64,000 bases of DNA from an uncultured Glaciecola sp. (lineage in GTDB: Bacteria > Pseudomonadota > Gammaproteobacteria > Enterobacterales > Alteromonadaceae), in assembly GCA_947496235.1 (NCBI GenBank), contig CANMCE010000002.1, positions 310,001 to 374,000 on the forward strand, given 5' to 3'. A model generated the notes under the pieces. That model did no database searches. It was not told the DNA's origin and saw nothing but the letters and a program-made list of their open reading frames with translations. The translations under genes and the position numbers were made by a program. The stretch's first letter is position 1, and every line of letters begins with the position of its first letter. Below, piece after piece: positions 54,196-63,106 of this stretch.

Positions 54196-55344
54196 ATGTC
54201 AGTAGCTTATTTTAAAACTGCGAGAAAACTTATCACGGGATCTGGCTCAGTAAAAAAACTTGCAGAAGAAATGCAACAATTAAATATACAGTCACCTGCA
54301 ATAATTACTGACCAAGGCGTAACCAAATCTGGAATTTTAGACAATATTACTGAACAAATTAAAAGCAATAATTTAATTATTATTGATGATATTCCCCCAG
54401 AACCTGAAGTGAATGTGATTGAAGGTTATGTCAGTCACTTAAGAGACCATAAGGTTGATGGCATTATTGCCGTTGGTGGTGGCAGTGCTATCGATAGTGC
54501 AAAGGTTCTTGCTGTATCAATTGAGCACCAAGATGTAATAAGCAGCATGTTTGGTGAAAATAACGTAAAGGGTCGTTCAACGCCTTTAATTGCAATTCCA
54601 ACCACTGCTGGCACTGGGTCTGAAGTTACCAATATTGCAATTTTATCTGATCCCGAAGAACAATTAAAAAAGGGAATTGTAAGTGACTTCCTTTTGCCTG
54701 ACATCGCAATTGTAGCGCCTGAGATGACAGTAAGTTGTCCTAAAAAAATAACAGCGGCGAGTGGCATAGATGCATTTGTACATGCGTTAGAAGCATTTTT
54801 GTCTGTAAATGCTAGTTTGCTGACCGATGCACTAGCGAAACAGGCCCTACCATTAATTTTTAATGCATTACCTAAAGCGTTTGCGAGGGGAGACGATTTG
54901 CAAGCCCGTGAACATATGGCAACTGGCAGTTTGCTCGCAGGCTTAGCATTCGGAAATGCAGGGGTAGGTGCTGTTCATGCGTTAGCATACCCTTTGGGTG
55001 GTCGCTACCATCTTTCTCATGGCATGAGCAATGCGGTGATGTTGCCTCATGTAATGAAATGGAATGCGATAGCTTGTCAGTCACGCTTTATTGAAGTGGC
55101 TCAAGTATTAGGGCTCCCCACACAGGGTTTGAGCAAAGACGCTATCGTAGATAACGTACTAAACGCTATTGAATCACTTTGCCGTCAAGTTGAAATACCT
55201 TCCAATCTTAGACATTTTAATATTGCGCAAAGTGACATTCCCGTTTTAGCGCAAGAAGCTAGTAAGGTAACGCGTTTATTAAGAAATAATCCTCGAGATC
55301 TTGACCCTGTTGACATAGAGTCAATTTATCGCCAAGCCTATTAA
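54196..55344 (+). CDS. Iron-containing alcohol dehydrogenase
   Basis: The 382-residue cytoplasmic enzyme has the NAD-binding GGGSAIDSAKVL motif (about residue 95), PTTAGTGSEVTN (about 138) and the metal-binding Asp/His set (SGIDAFVHALEAFLS, then GAVHALAYPLGG and HLSHGMSNAVMLPH). It resembles type-III Fe-dependent dehydrogenases such as 4-hydroxybutyrate or lactaldehyde/1,2-diol enzymes; the substrate cannot be fixed. It is the first gene after the sigma-54 promoter and is followed closely by the permease gene. Confidence 0.9.
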   Translation: MSVAYFKTARKLITGSGSVKKLAEEMQQLNIQSPAIITDQGVTKSGILDNITEQIKSNNLIIIDDIPPEPEVNVIEGYVSHLRDHKVDGIIAVGGGSAIDSAKVLAVSIEHQDVISSMFGENNVKGRSTPLIAIPTTAGTGSEVTNIAILSDPEEQLKKGIVSDFLLPDIAIVAPEMTVSCPKKITAASGIDAFVHALEAFLSVNASLLTDALAKQALPLIFNALPKAFARGDDLQAREHMATGSLLAGLAFGNAGVGAVHALAYPLGGRYHLSHGMSNAVMLPHVMKWNAIACQSRFIEVAQVLGLPTQGLSKDAIVDNVLNAIESLCRQVEIPSNLRHFNIAQSDIPVLAQEASKVTRLLRNNPRDLDPVDIESIYRQAY

Positions 55345-55358
55345 TTGAGCAATTAGTT

Positions 55359-56732
55359 ATGTCCTCAAGCAACCCTACACCGGAATCAAACGAAACAGCC
55401 CACTGGCCCCTAGGACCATTCAAAGTCCGACTCCCATTTGTACATTATAAAATGGAATGGCCAGATTATTTTCAGGGTTTACTTATGTGCGCCGTGGATC
55501 TTGCGGCTATTCCATTGATGACCGAGTTGCTCGGTATGCCATTTGAGGCAGCCATTGCCATCGTTATGCTAAATGGATTGCTGTATCTAGCGCATCATTT
55601 ATTAGGTGACCCAGTAGTGCCAGGCTGGATAACGCCTGCAATTCCAATATTAATGGCCTATGTAGAAACCTTTGATCCTGGTGCTGATAGGGTGCATGCG
55701 TTAATTGCGTTTCAAATAATGTTTGGCTTGCTGGTGATCTTTTTAGGCATCACAGGCTTGGCAACCAAGGTGGTGTATAAAATACCAAGTGCCATTAAAT
55801 CCGGCATTATTATTGGCGCGGGTATAGCGGCGATAGCAGTTGTCTTTAAAGCCGGTGGTCGCTTTGATCAATACCCATTTACTATCAGTATTGCCGTGGG
55901 TGTCGCATTTTATCTGATATTTTCTCCCCATTTTGCCAAATTACGCCATCACAATAGTATTTGGGCTTTGGTGGGTAAACTCGGTGTGTTTCCCATCATC
56001 GTACTTGCTGTGATCATTGCTCCTTTGTTCGGTGAAGCGCCTTGGCCAGATGTTGAATGGGGATTTACTCAGCCTGATTTTATGCTCATGTGGACAGAAT
56101 ACACAGTGTTTGGTATCGGGTTTCCTCCATTGTTAATGTTTTTAACTGCAATTCCCACAGTATTAGCTGCTTACATAGTGGTGTTTGGTGACGTGTTACA
56201 GACCGAGGCGTTACTTGCAGAAGCTGATGAAATAAGAAAAGACGAAAAAATCGATTATGACCCAAATCGGTCTCACCTAATCTTCGGTGGACGCAATTTA
56301 ATAATGAGTATTTTTGGACCTGATGTTGTTATGTGCGGACCTCTGTGGGCGGCAATGCATGTTGTGATAGTTGAACGTTATAAGCAAGGTAAAGAAGCTA
56401 TGCGTTCAATTTTTGGTGGTTCAGGATCATTTCGATGGGGAACTAACACTGGACTATTGTTATTACCCATCGTCAGTCTTGTGCAACCAATTCTCGGAAT
56501 AGCATTAGCATTGACGCTACTAATTCAAGGATTTGTAAGTGTTCGCATTGGGGTATTGGAAGCCCGTTCTCAAAGAGATCTAGGAATTGCAGGCGTTATT
56601 GCCGCAGTACTTTCAGTAAAAGGGGCGGCTTGGGCTTTTGGTGTGGGTATATTGTTAACAGTTTTGATTTACGGACGGGATTTTTTCCGCGGGGAAACTG
56701 ATAAAACTTTCACTAAACATCAGGACAAGTAA
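55359..56732 (+). CDS. Multi-pass permease, distantly SLC23/NCS2-like
   Basis: The 457-residue inner-membrane protein has about 11-12 hydrophobic segments with conserved Pro/Gly motifs (PVVPGWITPAIP, IPSAIKSGIIIGAGI) and a cytosolic loop of charged residues (about 285-310). It looks like a solute transporter with distant similarity to NCS2-type permeases, but I cannot assign a substrate. It starts 14 bp after the dehydrogenase and its stop shares a base with the regulator ATG (TAATG). It is presumably the uptake system for the pathway's substrate. Confidence 0.65.
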   Translation: MSSSNPTPESNETAHWPLGPFKVRLPFVHYKMEWPDYFQGLLMCAVDLAAIPLMTELLGMPFEAAIAIVMLNGLLYLAHHLLGDPVVPGWITPAIPILMAYVETFDPGADRVHALIAFQIMFGLLVIFLGITGLATKVVYKIPSAIKSGIIIGAGIAAIAVVFKAGGRFDQYPFTISIAVGVAFYLIFSPHFAKLRHHNSIWALVGKLGVFPIIVLAVIIAPLFGEAPWPDVEWGFTQPDFMLMWTEYTVFGIGFPPLLMFLTAIPTVLAAYIVVFGDVLQTEALLAEADEIRKDEKIDYDPNRSHLIFGGRNLIMSIFGPDVVMCGPLWAAMHVVIVERYKQGKEAMRSIFGGSGSFRWGTNTGLLLLPIVSLVQPILGIALALTLLIQGFVSVRIGVLEARSQRDLGIAGVIAAVLSVKGAAWAFGVGILLTVLIYGRDFFRGETDKTFTKHQDK

Positions 56733-58111
56733 TGATGAATAATGTGGGTGAATTAAGCAATATTGCGAAGGTTTTAGATGCCCTTCAAGACGGCGTATTT
56801 ATTACTAATGGCAAAGGTTTAGCATTAAGTATTAATAAAGCCTATGAGCGAATCACTGGGTTGCAACGACACCGAATAATAGGGAAACACGTTAGCCAAC
56901 TGGTAGCTGATGGATTGATTTCTCGAAGTGTAAGTTTAGAAGTGATACGCGAACGTCGACCCGTTACGTTACAACAAACCATAATGGGAGATCGCAAAAT
57001 TTTAGTCAGCGGTAATCCCATGTTCAATGAAGCCGGTGAACTGGATTATGTTGTACTCAATGTTCGAGATGTGACTGAATTACTGCAAGCAAAACATGCT
57101 CAAGAACAGCTTGAGGATATTCTAAATCGTGTTGAACATTACAACGAAGAAAATAAAATTACCGATGCCCCCGATGGTTTGGTGCATAGCCGAGCAACGA
57201 GGGCCTGTTATGGAATTGCAGAAAAAGCAGCTAAAACAGATGTAAAAGTGTTAATTCAGGGAGAAACAGGTACTGGGAAAACACGGCTGGCCAAATTTAT
57301 CCACAAACAAAGTTTACGTGCCAACAAGCCTTTTATTGCATTAAATTGTGCAGCAATGCCAGAAGGATTAATTGAAGCCGAGCTCTTTGGCTATGTAGCG
57401 GGCGCTTTTACTGGCGCATCTAGTAAAGGTAAAGCTGGATTATTAGAGGTTGCTAACGACGGTACCTTATTTTTAGACGAAATAGGTGATTTACCTCTTT
57501 CACTACAGGCCAAATTATTAAAAGTCATCGAAGACAATAAATACTTACCCATTGGTGGTACTAAACAAAAATCTACAAATGTTAGATTAATTACGGCTAC
57601 CCACCATGATCTTCGTCAAGCCATAGATAAAGGGCATTTTCGTCAGGACCTTTATTTCAGAATTAATGTGTTACCTATTGAATTGCCAGCTTTGCGCTAT
57701 CGCACAGAAGAAATACCTAGCCTGTTGCAGCATTATCTTGGTTATTTTAGCCAACAGTATGACTGCGAATATCAACTCTCTGAAGAAGCTTTAGAATGGT
57801 TAACTCACTATGATTGGCCTGGCAATATTCGAGAATTAATTAATACCGCAGAACGTTTGGTTGTAACTAGTCCAGAAAAAATAATTAAGGCGCAAGATTT
57901 ACCGGAGGAAATGCGCGCGCTTCAAGCTATTGGCGATGATCAGATGGGAATAACGTTAAAGCAGCAAGTCCAAGGATTAGAACAACGCTTAATTGAAACC
58001 GCGTTACACAATCATAAAACAACCAGGGCGGCTGCAGCGGCTCTCGGTATTACCCAATCAACTTTAGTTAAAAAAAGACAAGCTTATCAAGCTAACTTCA
58101 AGGCCTCTTAA
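56732..58111 (+). CDS. Sigma-54-dependent activator (PAS-AAA+-Fis HTH)
   Basis: The 459-residue regulator has an N-terminal PAS domain (about 10-125), an AAA+ domain (about 150-390) with Walker A GETGTGKT, the sigma-54-contact loop GAFTGA, Walker B TLFLDEIGDL, and a C-terminal Fis-type HTH (about 420-455). There is no receiver, so it senses a ligand through PAS and not by phosphorylation. Translationally coupled on both sides (TAATG overlaps with permease and with the aldehyde dehydrogenase), so the activator is inside the operon it likely controls. Confidence 0.92.
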   Translation: MMNNVGELSNIAKVLDALQDGVFITNGKGLALSINKAYERITGLQRHRIIGKHVSQLVADGLISRSVSLEVIRERRPVTLQQTIMGDRKILVSGNPMFNEAGELDYVVLNVRDVTELLQAKHAQEQLEDILNRVEHYNEENKITDAPDGLVHSRATRACYGIAEKAAKTDVKVLIQGETGTGKTRLAKFIHKQSLRANKPFIALNCAAMPEGLIEAELFGYVAGAFTGASSKGKAGLLEVANDGTLFLDEIGDLPLSLQAKLLKVIEDNKYLPIGGTKQKSTNVRLITATHHDLRQAIDKGHFRQDLYFRINVLPIELPALRYRTEEIPSLLQHYLGYFSQQYDCEYQLSEEALEWLTHYDWPGNIRELINTAERLVVTSPEKIIKAQDLPEEMRALQAIGDDQMGITLKQQVQGLEQRLIETALHNHKTTRAAAAALGITQSTLVKKRQAYQANFKAS

Positions 58112-59562
58112 TGAAATTAACCGAACTACCAATCTTTAAACAATCATGTCTCTTAAATGGGCAATGGTACCAAACTGACGCTACGTCTAATGTGGAAAAT
58201 CCTGCCACTGGACAAGTGATAGGAAGAGTGCCAGTTATTACTGGAGAGCAGGTCAATAAAGCGATTGATGATGCAGAGTCAGCATTTAAGCTTTGGCGTA
58301 AAAAAACGCCTCAACACCGCAGTGAATTATTACAAGCTTGGTTTAATGAAATTCAAGACCATGAAGACGAATTAGCATTTATTATGACCTGTGAACAAGG
58401 TAAACCGTTGCATGAAGCAAAAGCTGAAATTGCTTATGCAGCAAGTTATGTGCGCTGGTTTGCACAAGAAGCAGTGCGTATTGAAGGGGAATCATTAGGC
58501 GGTTTAAACAATGATCAAAAAATTATTGTATCTAGAGATCCTGTGGGTGTTTGTGCAGCAATTACTCCATGGAATTTTCCTGCAGCCATGATCACTAGAA
58601 AAGTAGCTCCTGCACTGGCTGCTGGTTGTACTATGTTGGTTAAGCCAGCGCAGCAAACCCCATTTACTGCATTAGCACTGGCGGCGTTAGCCTGCAAAGC
58701 TGGGTTGCCTGATGGCGTGCTACAAGTGGTGACAGGTAAGGCCGCAGAAATCGGCGAAGCCTTCACAAGTAATAGCAAAGTACGCAAGTTAAGCTTTACT
58801 GGTTCCACAAAAATTGGTTCATTGCTGATGCAGCAATGTGCAAAAGACGTAAAGAAAATATCACTCGAATTGGGCGGAAACGCGCCATTATTAATTTTCG
58901 AAGACACAAACGTTGACTTTGTAGCTGATGAATTAATTAAAGCTAAATTCAGAAATGCGGGGCAAACCTGCATTTCACCCAATAGAGTTTATGTACAGAG
59001 TAGTATCTACCAAGCATTTTGCGATGCATTGGTGGCAAAAGTAGCAAAACTTAAGCTAGGTGACGGACTTTCTAACGATACGGATATTGGTCCTTTGATT
59101 GATCAAAGTGCTGTCAATAAGGTGAAAGAGCATATTGATGATGCTTTAGCAAAAGGCGCTAAATTACTCTGTGGTGGCATAGATGAAACTCAAGAAAAGC
59201 TATGGGTTGCACCAACTGTTCTGTCAGATGTGCCTAGCTATGCTAAATGTTGTGTAGAAGAAACATTCGGCCCATTGGTTCCGCTAATTTCCTTTGATAA
59301 TGAACAGCAAGCGCTTGCATATGCAAACGACACCGAATTTGGTTTAGCGGCTTATCTATTTTCAGACAACATCCACCAAGTCCAGCGTATTGTCGATGGC
59401 ATTGAAAGTGGCATGGTTGGAATCAATACCGGTGTTATTTCCGCCGCAAATGCGCCTTTTGGAGGCGTTAAAGCGAGTGGTATTGGACGCGAAGGTGCGC
59501 ACATTGGCATCGAAGAATATTTAGAAATGAAATATCAATGCTATGGCCAAAAAGGGCTATAG
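58111..59562 (+). CDS. NAD(P)-dependent succinate-semialdehyde-type dehydrogenase (GabD-like)
   Basis: The 483-residue enzyme is a full-length aldehyde dehydrogenase with TPWNFPAAMITRK, the NAD-binding FTGSTKIG, catalytic Glu in LELGGNAP and catalytic Cys in GQTCISPNRVYV. The closest type is GabD, which oxidises succinate semialdehyde to succinate, although related semialdehydes are possible. Its ATG overlaps the regulator stop. Pairing with an iron alcohol dehydrogenase suggests sequential oxidation of a hydroxy acid. Confidence 0.88.
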   Translation: MKLTELPIFKQSCLLNGQWYQTDATSNVENPATGQVIGRVPVITGEQVNKAIDDAESAFKLWRKKTPQHRSELLQAWFNEIQDHEDELAFIMTCEQGKPLHEAKAEIAYAASYVRWFAQEAVRIEGESLGGLNNDQKIIVSRDPVGVCAAITPWNFPAAMITRKVAPALAAGCTMLVKPAQQTPFTALALAALACKAGLPDGVLQVVTGKAAEIGEAFTSNSKVRKLSFTGSTKIGSLLMQQCAKDVKKISLELGGNAPLLIFEDTNVDFVADELIKAKFRNAGQTCISPNRVYVQSSIYQAFCDALVAKVAKLKLGDGLSNDTDIGPLIDQSAVNKVKEHIDDALAKGAKLLCGGIDETQEKLWVAPTVLSDVPSYAKCCVEETFGPLVPLISFDNEQQALAYANDTEFGLAAYLFSDNIHQVQRIVDGIESGMVGINTGVISAANAPFGGVKASGIGREGAHIGIEEYLEMKYQCYGQKGL

Positions 59563-59628
59563 CGTCAACAAAGGATGTTCCTTATCTCGTTGCTATATTT
59601 AAGGAATGAATTAAATAGGAGAATAATT

Positions 59629-60681
59629 ATGTTCAACATCCGAATTACACACAAAGCAATAAAAACAGCAGTAACTTTGGCTACCATGAGTTTTTGTTTA
59701 GCTGGTACTTCTATAGCAGCTGACGACAGCCCTATGACAACCATTCAGCAGGATAAACCTAAGAATTGGGGAAAATGGGGAAATGATGATGAAATTGGTG
59801 CTTTGAACTACTTAGACAAAGCACAGTTAATGCGCGGTTTGTCAGCAGTAAAACAAGGGCAAAAATTCATGTTACAACTACCTATGATTCATGGTGTAGG
59901 TCCTGTTTTTCCGGGACGAGTACCAGTAATGCACTTTATGTCACAAGATGAAGGTATTTATTCATCTAAGAAATCTGAACCCTTGGCCGGCGGTATGAAG
60001 TACTCTGATGATGCTGTGTTTATGTACCTCCAAGGGACCACTCACGTAGATGCCTTAGGTCACGCTTGGTATGGCGATGAAGTCTATAATGGAAAATCTT
60101 CGCAATCTTCAATTCATGGTCATGATTTTGTGGATATCTCAAAATTAGGTGAAGAAGGGATAACAGGCCGCGGCGTATTACTCGATATTGGTCGTTTACG
60201 TGGTGACACCAACCATAGACTAGCACCAAACGACTGTGTCACTTTGGACGATTTAAAAGCGGCTGCGAAAGAGCAAAAAGTCAGTGTTGAAAAACGTGAT
60301 ATTTTGGTCATTAGAACCGGTTCGATGGGAAGATTTTATGATGAAAACGACGCAAAAAATTGGTCGGCGTTAACAGAGCCTGGATTATGCTACAGCAAAG
60401 CATTAATTGATTGGATCGATCAAATGGAAATTCCAGTTATCGCAGCTGATAACTTAGCAGTTGAAAAATCCTTCCAAAAAATTGATGGCCAAGATTATGT
60501 TATTCCACTGCATGGCGCACTAATTCGTGATTTGGGCATAGTGTTAACCGAGCTTTATTGGTTAGATGATTTAGCCGATGCAAGTGCAAAAGACGGCCAA
60601 TACACATTCTTCTTCTCCGCTACTCCATTGAAGATGGAAGGTGGAACTGGATCGCCTGTCAACCCTATGGTTATTCGATAA
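59629..60681 (+). CDS. Exported cyclase-family hydrolase (kynurenine-formamidase-like)
   Basis: The 350-residue protein has a signal peptide (about 1-31, ending SIA) and a PF04199 cyclase domain with the metal motif YLQGTTHVDALGHAWY and the conserved HGHDFVDISKLG. Family members hydrolyse formamides, amides or lactone-like rings (kynurenine formamidase, isatin hydrolase). Here export places the reaction in the periplasm. ATG at 59629 follows TAGGAG and is preferred to an upstream in-frame ATG at 59575. It lies 66 bp after the aldehyde dehydrogenase. Confidence 0.85.
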   Translation: MFNIRITHKAIKTAVTLATMSFCLAGTSIAADDSPMTTIQQDKPKNWGKWGNDDEIGALNYLDKAQLMRGLSAVKQGQKFMLQLPMIHGVGPVFPGRVPVMHFMSQDEGIYSSKKSEPLAGGMKYSDDAVFMYLQGTTHVDALGHAWYGDEVYNGKSSQSSIHGHDFVDISKLGEEGITGRGVLLDIGRLRGDTNHRLAPNDCVTLDDLKAAAKEQKVSVEKRDILVIRTGSMGRFYDENDAKNWSALTEPGLCYSKALIDWIDQMEIPVIAADNLAVEKSFQKIDGQDYVIPLHGALIRDLGIVLTELYWLDDLADASAKDGQYTFFFSATPLKMEGGTGSPVNPMVIR

Positions 60682-60717
60682 CCCCAAACTAAAACTTCCC
60701 GTTAACAACATTGTTTA

Positions 60718-60736
60718 GAGCCATCAAGCATGGCTC
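60718..60736 (+). promoter_or_regulatory. Intercistronic hairpin before the porin gene
   Basis: GAGCCAT (60718-60724) and ATGGCTC (60730-60736) form a 7-bp stem with a 5-nt loop. It has no T tail and lies 45 bp before the porin start; it may protect or process the mRNA so that porin and hydrolase are made in different amounts. Confidence 0.4.
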
Positions 60737-60780
60737 GACGGGATAGTTGTGTCCAAATTTTGATTAGAAGGAATTTTTAC

Positions 60781-61947
60781 ATGCAAGTTTTTAACAAAAA
60801 AACAGCCCTTTCAGCGGGCTTACTGTTCAGCACTACTTTTTCAGCCAGCGCAGTGACACTAAGCAATAAAGGATGGGATTTTTCATTCAATGGTTTTCTC
60901 AACACTCATGCAGTCTATGTTGATTGCGATAGTGGCAGTGCAGTAGTTGCTGGTAACGCTTTGTTGTGTCTGGGCGAGAATGCCACTTCAGTTTCCAATG
61001 GTTACAGTCCTGCAAGTTTTAGTTTTTCAGCTAAAACTGAAAAACAGGGATGGACGTTAAAAGCGACCTTAGCAATAGAACCTGGAAATACCGACAACAC
61101 AGCATTTAATGGCAGTGGTGATAACAAAGCTTACAGAGCTTTTTTTGATGTGTCTCACGCTGATTATGGTAGTTTAAAAGCCGGTCGCGATTATGGCGTG
61201 TTTGGCATTGACATTGTGTTAGAAGATATGTCACTCGGTGGTGTCGGAGCCTCAGCAAGTGTAAGAACTCCATTGAATACCAGCCTTGGTGGTGCAGGTT
61301 ATGGCTATATATTTACTGACCGTCTGTCACAAATTACTTACTCATATTCCACTGCCTCGGGCGTTGATATGGCAATAGGTATTTACCAGCCTTTAGATCT
61401 CATTTCATTCGGTGGTAATGGTTACACTGGAGATACTGGTTCAAGTCGTTTTGGTGTGCACGGAAAACTGAGATTTAATTTTGATTCAGGTTATGTATCA
61501 ACAACCTTCATTAATCAAGATGTACAAACCTCATTTAATGACTATTCAGCGTCTGCTATTGATGTAACTGGTGCGATAGATATAGGCAAAACTCATTTAG
61601 TCGCTTCAGCATATTCTTCTAAAGGCATGGGATATTATGGTTTGTTGATTGATGCTGCAGATACTCAAGTGAATCCAAGAGATAGCGATGGTTGGTTTTT
61701 GCAAGCAACGCACATATTAGGAAATACAAAGGTCGGCGTAAACTATGGTCAATCTAATGTCGACTTAACTGAATTGGATACTAGTGTACAAGTAGCGGAA
61801 CAAACTAAAGCTACCTTTGGCGTTTATCATCCAGTAATGGATATATTCACATTGGCGTTTGAAGCTTCCGCTATAAAAGCTGAAAATCATGCTGGAGATG
61901 ATTTGTCTAATTCGGCGATAAGTATAGGTGTTATGACAAGTTTTTAA
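60781..61947 (+). CDS. Outer-membrane porin
   Basis: The 388-residue protein has a signal peptide (cleavage near SASA, residue 24) and the aromatic-girdle beta-strand pattern of a general Gram-negative porin, with GSLKAGRDYGVFGIDIVLEDMSLGG typical of loop-3/porin_4-type proteins and a C-terminal Phe (GVMTSF). AAGGAATTT precedes the ATG at 60781, preferred to an in-frame ATG at 60730. Its place in the cluster suggests entry of the pathway substrate. Confidence 0.85.
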   Translation: MQVFNKKTALSAGLLFSTTFSASAVTLSNKGWDFSFNGFLNTHAVYVDCDSGSAVVAGNALLCLGENATSVSNGYSPASFSFSAKTEKQGWTLKATLAIEPGNTDNTAFNGSGDNKAYRAFFDVSHADYGSLKAGRDYGVFGIDIVLEDMSLGGVGASASVRTPLNTSLGGAGYGYIFTDRLSQITYSYSTASGVDMAIGIYQPLDLISFGGNGYTGDTGSSRFGVHGKLRFNFDSGYVSTTFINQDVQTSFNDYSASAIDVTGAIDIGKTHLVASAYSSKGMGYYGLLIDAADTQVNPRDSDGWFLQATHILGNTKVGVNYGQSNVDLTELDTSVQVAEQTKATFGVYHPVMDIFTLAFEASAIKAENHAGDDLSNSAISIGVMTSF

Positions 61948-62040
61948 GGACTTACCTGCCTAAATTACTTTCGAATTTTGAGCTAATATATGACAAACAC
62001 CGTAACTATTTTAAAAGAAAAAATGGATAGGTGTTTTTAA

Positions 62041-62940
62041 ATGGTGATATACCGAAAGTGTTTAGTGATGATAGCTTCAGTAGTGATGCTAGTATCAATG
62101 TTGAGTTTATCTAACGTTGTACTTGCGCAGACTTACTCCATTGAAAATGTTAAAGATAATGTTTTTCGTTTTACTGCTGGCAACTATCATTCGGTTTTTA
62201 TAACCACTGAAGAAGGCACTATAGTAACCGATCCCATAAGCGAAGACGCAGCTAAGCATCTTCGCGCTTATTTACGCGAACAAAATCTACTTCCCATAAC
62301 ATACATGTTTTATAGTCATAATCATGTTGACCATGTAACAGGTGGCGAAATTTTATCGCAAGATTCGACGCAGGTTATTGCTCACAAATTAGCCGCTCAG
62401 AATATCGCATTTACCAAGGCTCCCACTCGGCTCGTAGATATTACATTTACTCGAAACCTTACAGTAAACTCTGGTACCACAAGTGTCGATCTTACTTATC
62501 ATGGACCAAATAATGGCTTGGGTTCCGTTAGTTACTTAATCCAGCCTGCGAATGTTCTTTATGTAGTAGATTGGATCGTCGTGGGTCGAATGCCATACAA
62601 AGATCTTATAGGCTATGACATAACGGGGATGATTAATTCAACCAAAGAAGTGTTAGCTACTAAAGACTTTGATCTGTTTATTGGTGGGCATGCAAGTATG
62701 GGTACGAGGCAAGATATTGAGCATTACCTAGATTATTTAGAAACGTTGTATTCTGCGGTAAAGGAGGGGATGCTAGCAGGTAAAACATTACCGGAACTTC
62801 AAAATAGCATAAAGCTTGATAAGTTTAGTAATCTTAAAATGTATGATGAATGGTTAACATATAATATCGAAGGAGTTTATAAATCGTTAATTAATGATTC
62901 ATATTTTAATTTTCGGCAAGATTTGGATACTGAATTTTAA
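62041..62940 (+). CDS. Exported MBL-fold metallohydrolase
   Basis: The 299-residue protein has a signal peptide (cleavage near VVLAQ, residue 30) and the metallo-beta-lactamase-fold motif HNHVDH (about residue 98) with later metal ligands in YHGPNNGLG and GGHASMG. Family members include lactonases, glyoxalases and esterases. The gene directly follows the porin. A 7-bp inverted repeat (AAACACC around 61995 and GGTGTTT before the start) flanks the leader; the ribosome site is weak. Confidence 0.85.
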   Translation: MVIYRKCLVMIASVVMLVSMLSLSNVVLAQTYSIENVKDNVFRFTAGNYHSVFITTEEGTIVTDPISEDAAKHLRAYLREQNLLPITYMFYSHNHVDHVTGGEILSQDSTQVIAHKLAAQNIAFTKAPTRLVDITFTRNLTVNSGTTSVDLTYHGPNNGLGSVSYLIQPANVLYVVDWIVVGRMPYKDLIGYDITGMINSTKEVLATKDFDLFIGGHASMGTRQDIEHYLDYLETLYSAVKEGMLAGKTLPELQNSIKLDKFSNLKMYDEWLTYNIEGVYKSLINDSYFNFRQDLDTEF

Positions 62941-63106
62941 TCACCCGTAAAGATCAAATTCGCTTATTACCAGAACTAACATTGTAAGCAAGTTCTCTAT
63001 CGTTAATTCAATTTAATTAATATAGAATCATTCTTATATTTCAGCATCTAACGATATTTTTGAGTATTTCTTATTAACCTGCTTTAAACAGATACAGGGA
63101 TGACAA

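Noticed and set aside
58515-58982. 155-residue minus-strand frame
   Set aside because: Lies entirely inside the well-supported aldehyde dehydrogenase gene and has no independent signals.
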